From Alphaproteobacteria bacterium (GTDB taxonomy: Bacteria; Pseudomonadota; Alphaproteobacteria; Rs-D84): a stretch of 22,739 bases of DNA. Where the stretch lies: the NCBI GenBank assembly GCA_016285415.1, contig JAEEQU010000006.1, positions 1-22,739 on the forward strand, written 5' to 3'. Under the pieces are notes generated by a model that had not been told where the DNA came from, ran no database searches, and worked only from the letters and a program-made list of their open reading frames with translations. Positions within the stretch are counted from its first letter, which is position 1. Each line of letters opens with the position of its first letter. This document shows positions 21,819 to 22,739 of this stretch, one piece after another. Made by a program: the position numbers and the translations under genes.

Positions 21819-22004
21819 ATGATCGCAAACGAACAACAAAGAACACCATGTGAAGTTTTCTCACGCAGTATGGGTTTTATCCGCCCAACCAAGAACTTTA
21901 ACATTGGTAAATATTCTGAATTTTGCGAAAGAAAAACATTTACAGAAGCAAACAGTTTGACCGCTGGGGCACGTCACAGCGAATTGATGAAAAAGGCGGC
22001 ATAA
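21819..22004 (+). CDS. Separate glycyl-radical domain of NrdD
   Basis: 61 residues corresponding to the C-terminal glycyl-radical domain of class III reductases. PCEVFSRSMG19FIRP matches P-C-E-V-Y-S-R-V-M-G-Y-x-R-P of intact NrdDs, and NIGKYSEFCERKTF matches the following N-x-G-K-x-x-E-F-x-x-R. G19 (bases 21873-21875) is the predicted radical-carrying glycine, to be activated by NrdG and delivered to the thiyl cysteine of the large chain. A tail of about 20 residues (TEANSLTAGARHSELMKKAA) has no counterpart I recognise. The start is set by AAAAGGAGAG, one of the strongest binding sites in the window. The ORF lies in the nrdD frame after one TAA and 14 sense codons. YfiD/GrcA is an analogous free domain for pyruvate formate-lyase. 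Confidence 0.92.
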   Translation: MIANEQQRTPCEVFSRSMGFIRPTKNFNIGKYSEFCERKTFTEANSLTAGARHSELMKKAA

Positions 22005-22008
22005 GGTT

Positions 22009-22710
22009 ATGAGAGCAATTCAGATTGGTGGATTGGTATCGTTCACAACGATAGATTATCCAGGAAAATTGGCGGCTGTGTTGTTTTTGGTTGGTTGTCC
22101 AATTCGTTGTGCGTATTGTTCAAATCCACATCTGATTGGGGTTGGTGATGGTGAATATGACCCCGAAAAAGTTTTTGAATGGTTGCAGACCCGTGTGGGA
22201 AAGCTTGAAGCCGTTGTGTTTTCCGGTGGCGAAGCGTTAATGCAGGGGGATGCAACCATTGATTATATGCGTCGTGTGCGTGATTTAGGTTTTGCTATTG
22301 GTCTGCATACGAACGGTTTTTATCCAGAAACGCTTGCACGGGCAAGTGAGGTTGTTGATTGGATTGGTATAGATTACAAAGCAATCAAAACAAATTACGA
22401 AAAATTAACAGGTGTCAATATCGCATACGACCATCTTATAAAAAGTTTGGACGTATGGGCGAAAACAGGTAAACCAGCTGAGGTTCGTGTAACCTGTGAT
22501 CCGCGTTATGTATCACCTGATGATTTATTGGAAATCGCGCGTGATGTATCAAATCGTGGATACAAGAATTTTGCTGTTCAGAAATATATTCCACATTTTG
22601 AAGACGAAGAACACAAAACAACATCTGCCATGCGCGAAGTGTTTTTCAGCGATGCAGAATTGCGCGAAAAAATAAATGCATTATTTGATACAGTTATCTG
22701 GCGAGAATAG
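22009..22710 (+). CDS. nrdG: Anaerobic ribonucleotide reductase activating protein (radical SAM)
   Basis: 233 residues. It uses a [4Fe-4S] cluster and S-adenosylmethionine to abstract hydrogen from the glycine of the radical domain. The cluster motif is C30-P-I-R-C34-A-Y-C37, followed by the SAM-binding VVFSGGEALMQ, the GLHTNGF strand and GIDYKAI. Size and the early GGLVSFTTIDYPGKL place it in the NrdG2-type activase group rather than the shorter Escherichia coli type. It starts 4 bases after the stop of the glycyl-radical ORF, so all three genes should be translated from one mRNA. The few bases after the stop show no terminator before the window ends. Confidence 0.94.
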   Translation: MRAIQIGGLVSFTTIDYPGKLAAVLFLVGCPIRCAYCSNPHLIGVGDGEYDPEKVFEWLQTRVGKLEAVVFSGGEALMQGDATIDYMRRVRDLGFAIGLHTNGFYPETLARASEVVDWIGIDYKAIKTNYEKLTGVNIAYDHLIKSLDVWAKTGKPAEVRVTCDPRYVSPDDLLEIARDVSNRGYKNFAVQKYIPHFEDEEHKTTSAMREVFFSDAELREKINALFDTVIWRE

Positions 22711-22739
22711 GGCAGATTTCTATTCCATTATCAACTTTT

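Overview
The window reads as chromosome of a moderately AT-rich alphaproteobacterium living, at least in part, without oxygen. Supporting this: an alphaproteobacterial-type ParC, the pairings lptE-holA and map-radC, zapA beside a small coiled-coil gene, tRNA-Leu(UAG) with encoded CCA, and an oxygen-sensitive class III ribonucleotide reductase. A host-associated or gut lineage is my inference, not something the sequence proves. The standard genetic code is used.

Layout. 1-3860 is an accessory-looking, visibly more AT-rich block: the 5' end of an HxlR-type regulator, a divergent MBL-fold-like lipoprotein, a Ser/Thr kinase of a type I associate with Firmicutes, a stand-alone NIF3/YqfO C-terminal-like domain, a SemiSWEET sugar transporter and a guanine-deaminase-like enzyme. 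Three copies of an intergenic repeat lie among them. 3869-7773 holds an MFS transporter, an anchored M23 peptidase with a (PSQPQQ)n linker, a small charged protein, a phage-type lysozyme and a GNAT acetyltransferase. 7872-10325 holds four genes in one direction: a 37-residue LptM-like lipoprotein, a 478-residue protein of unknown family and two small lipoproteins. 10334-13572 has tRNA-Leu, rpmG, and a minus-strand operon coiled-coil/zapA/parC. 13659-15119 encodes an acidic low-complexity protein and a membrane protein. 15108-18007 is a tight minus-strand operon lptE-holA-map-radC with overlapping starts and stops. 18095-19336 is a membrane-anchored cysteine-repeat protein. 19734-22710 is the anaerobic ribonucleotide reductase operon.

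The most striking feature is in that last operon. The large NrdD polypeptide stops just after its zinc-binding C-terminus, and the glycyl-radical domain is encoded as a separate 61-residue ORF with its own strong ribosome binding site, followed by the radical-SAM activase NrdG. The small ORF is in the same frame as nrdD, separated by one TAA and 14 sense codons. Upstream lie two helically phased pairs of NrdR-box-like palindromes and a fifth single one, which suggests repression by dATP-sensing NrdR.

A second pattern is that several genes without a Shine-Dalgarno sequence have a -10 hexamer ending only about 6-11 bases before the start codon, which predicts leaderless or near-leaderless mRNAs.
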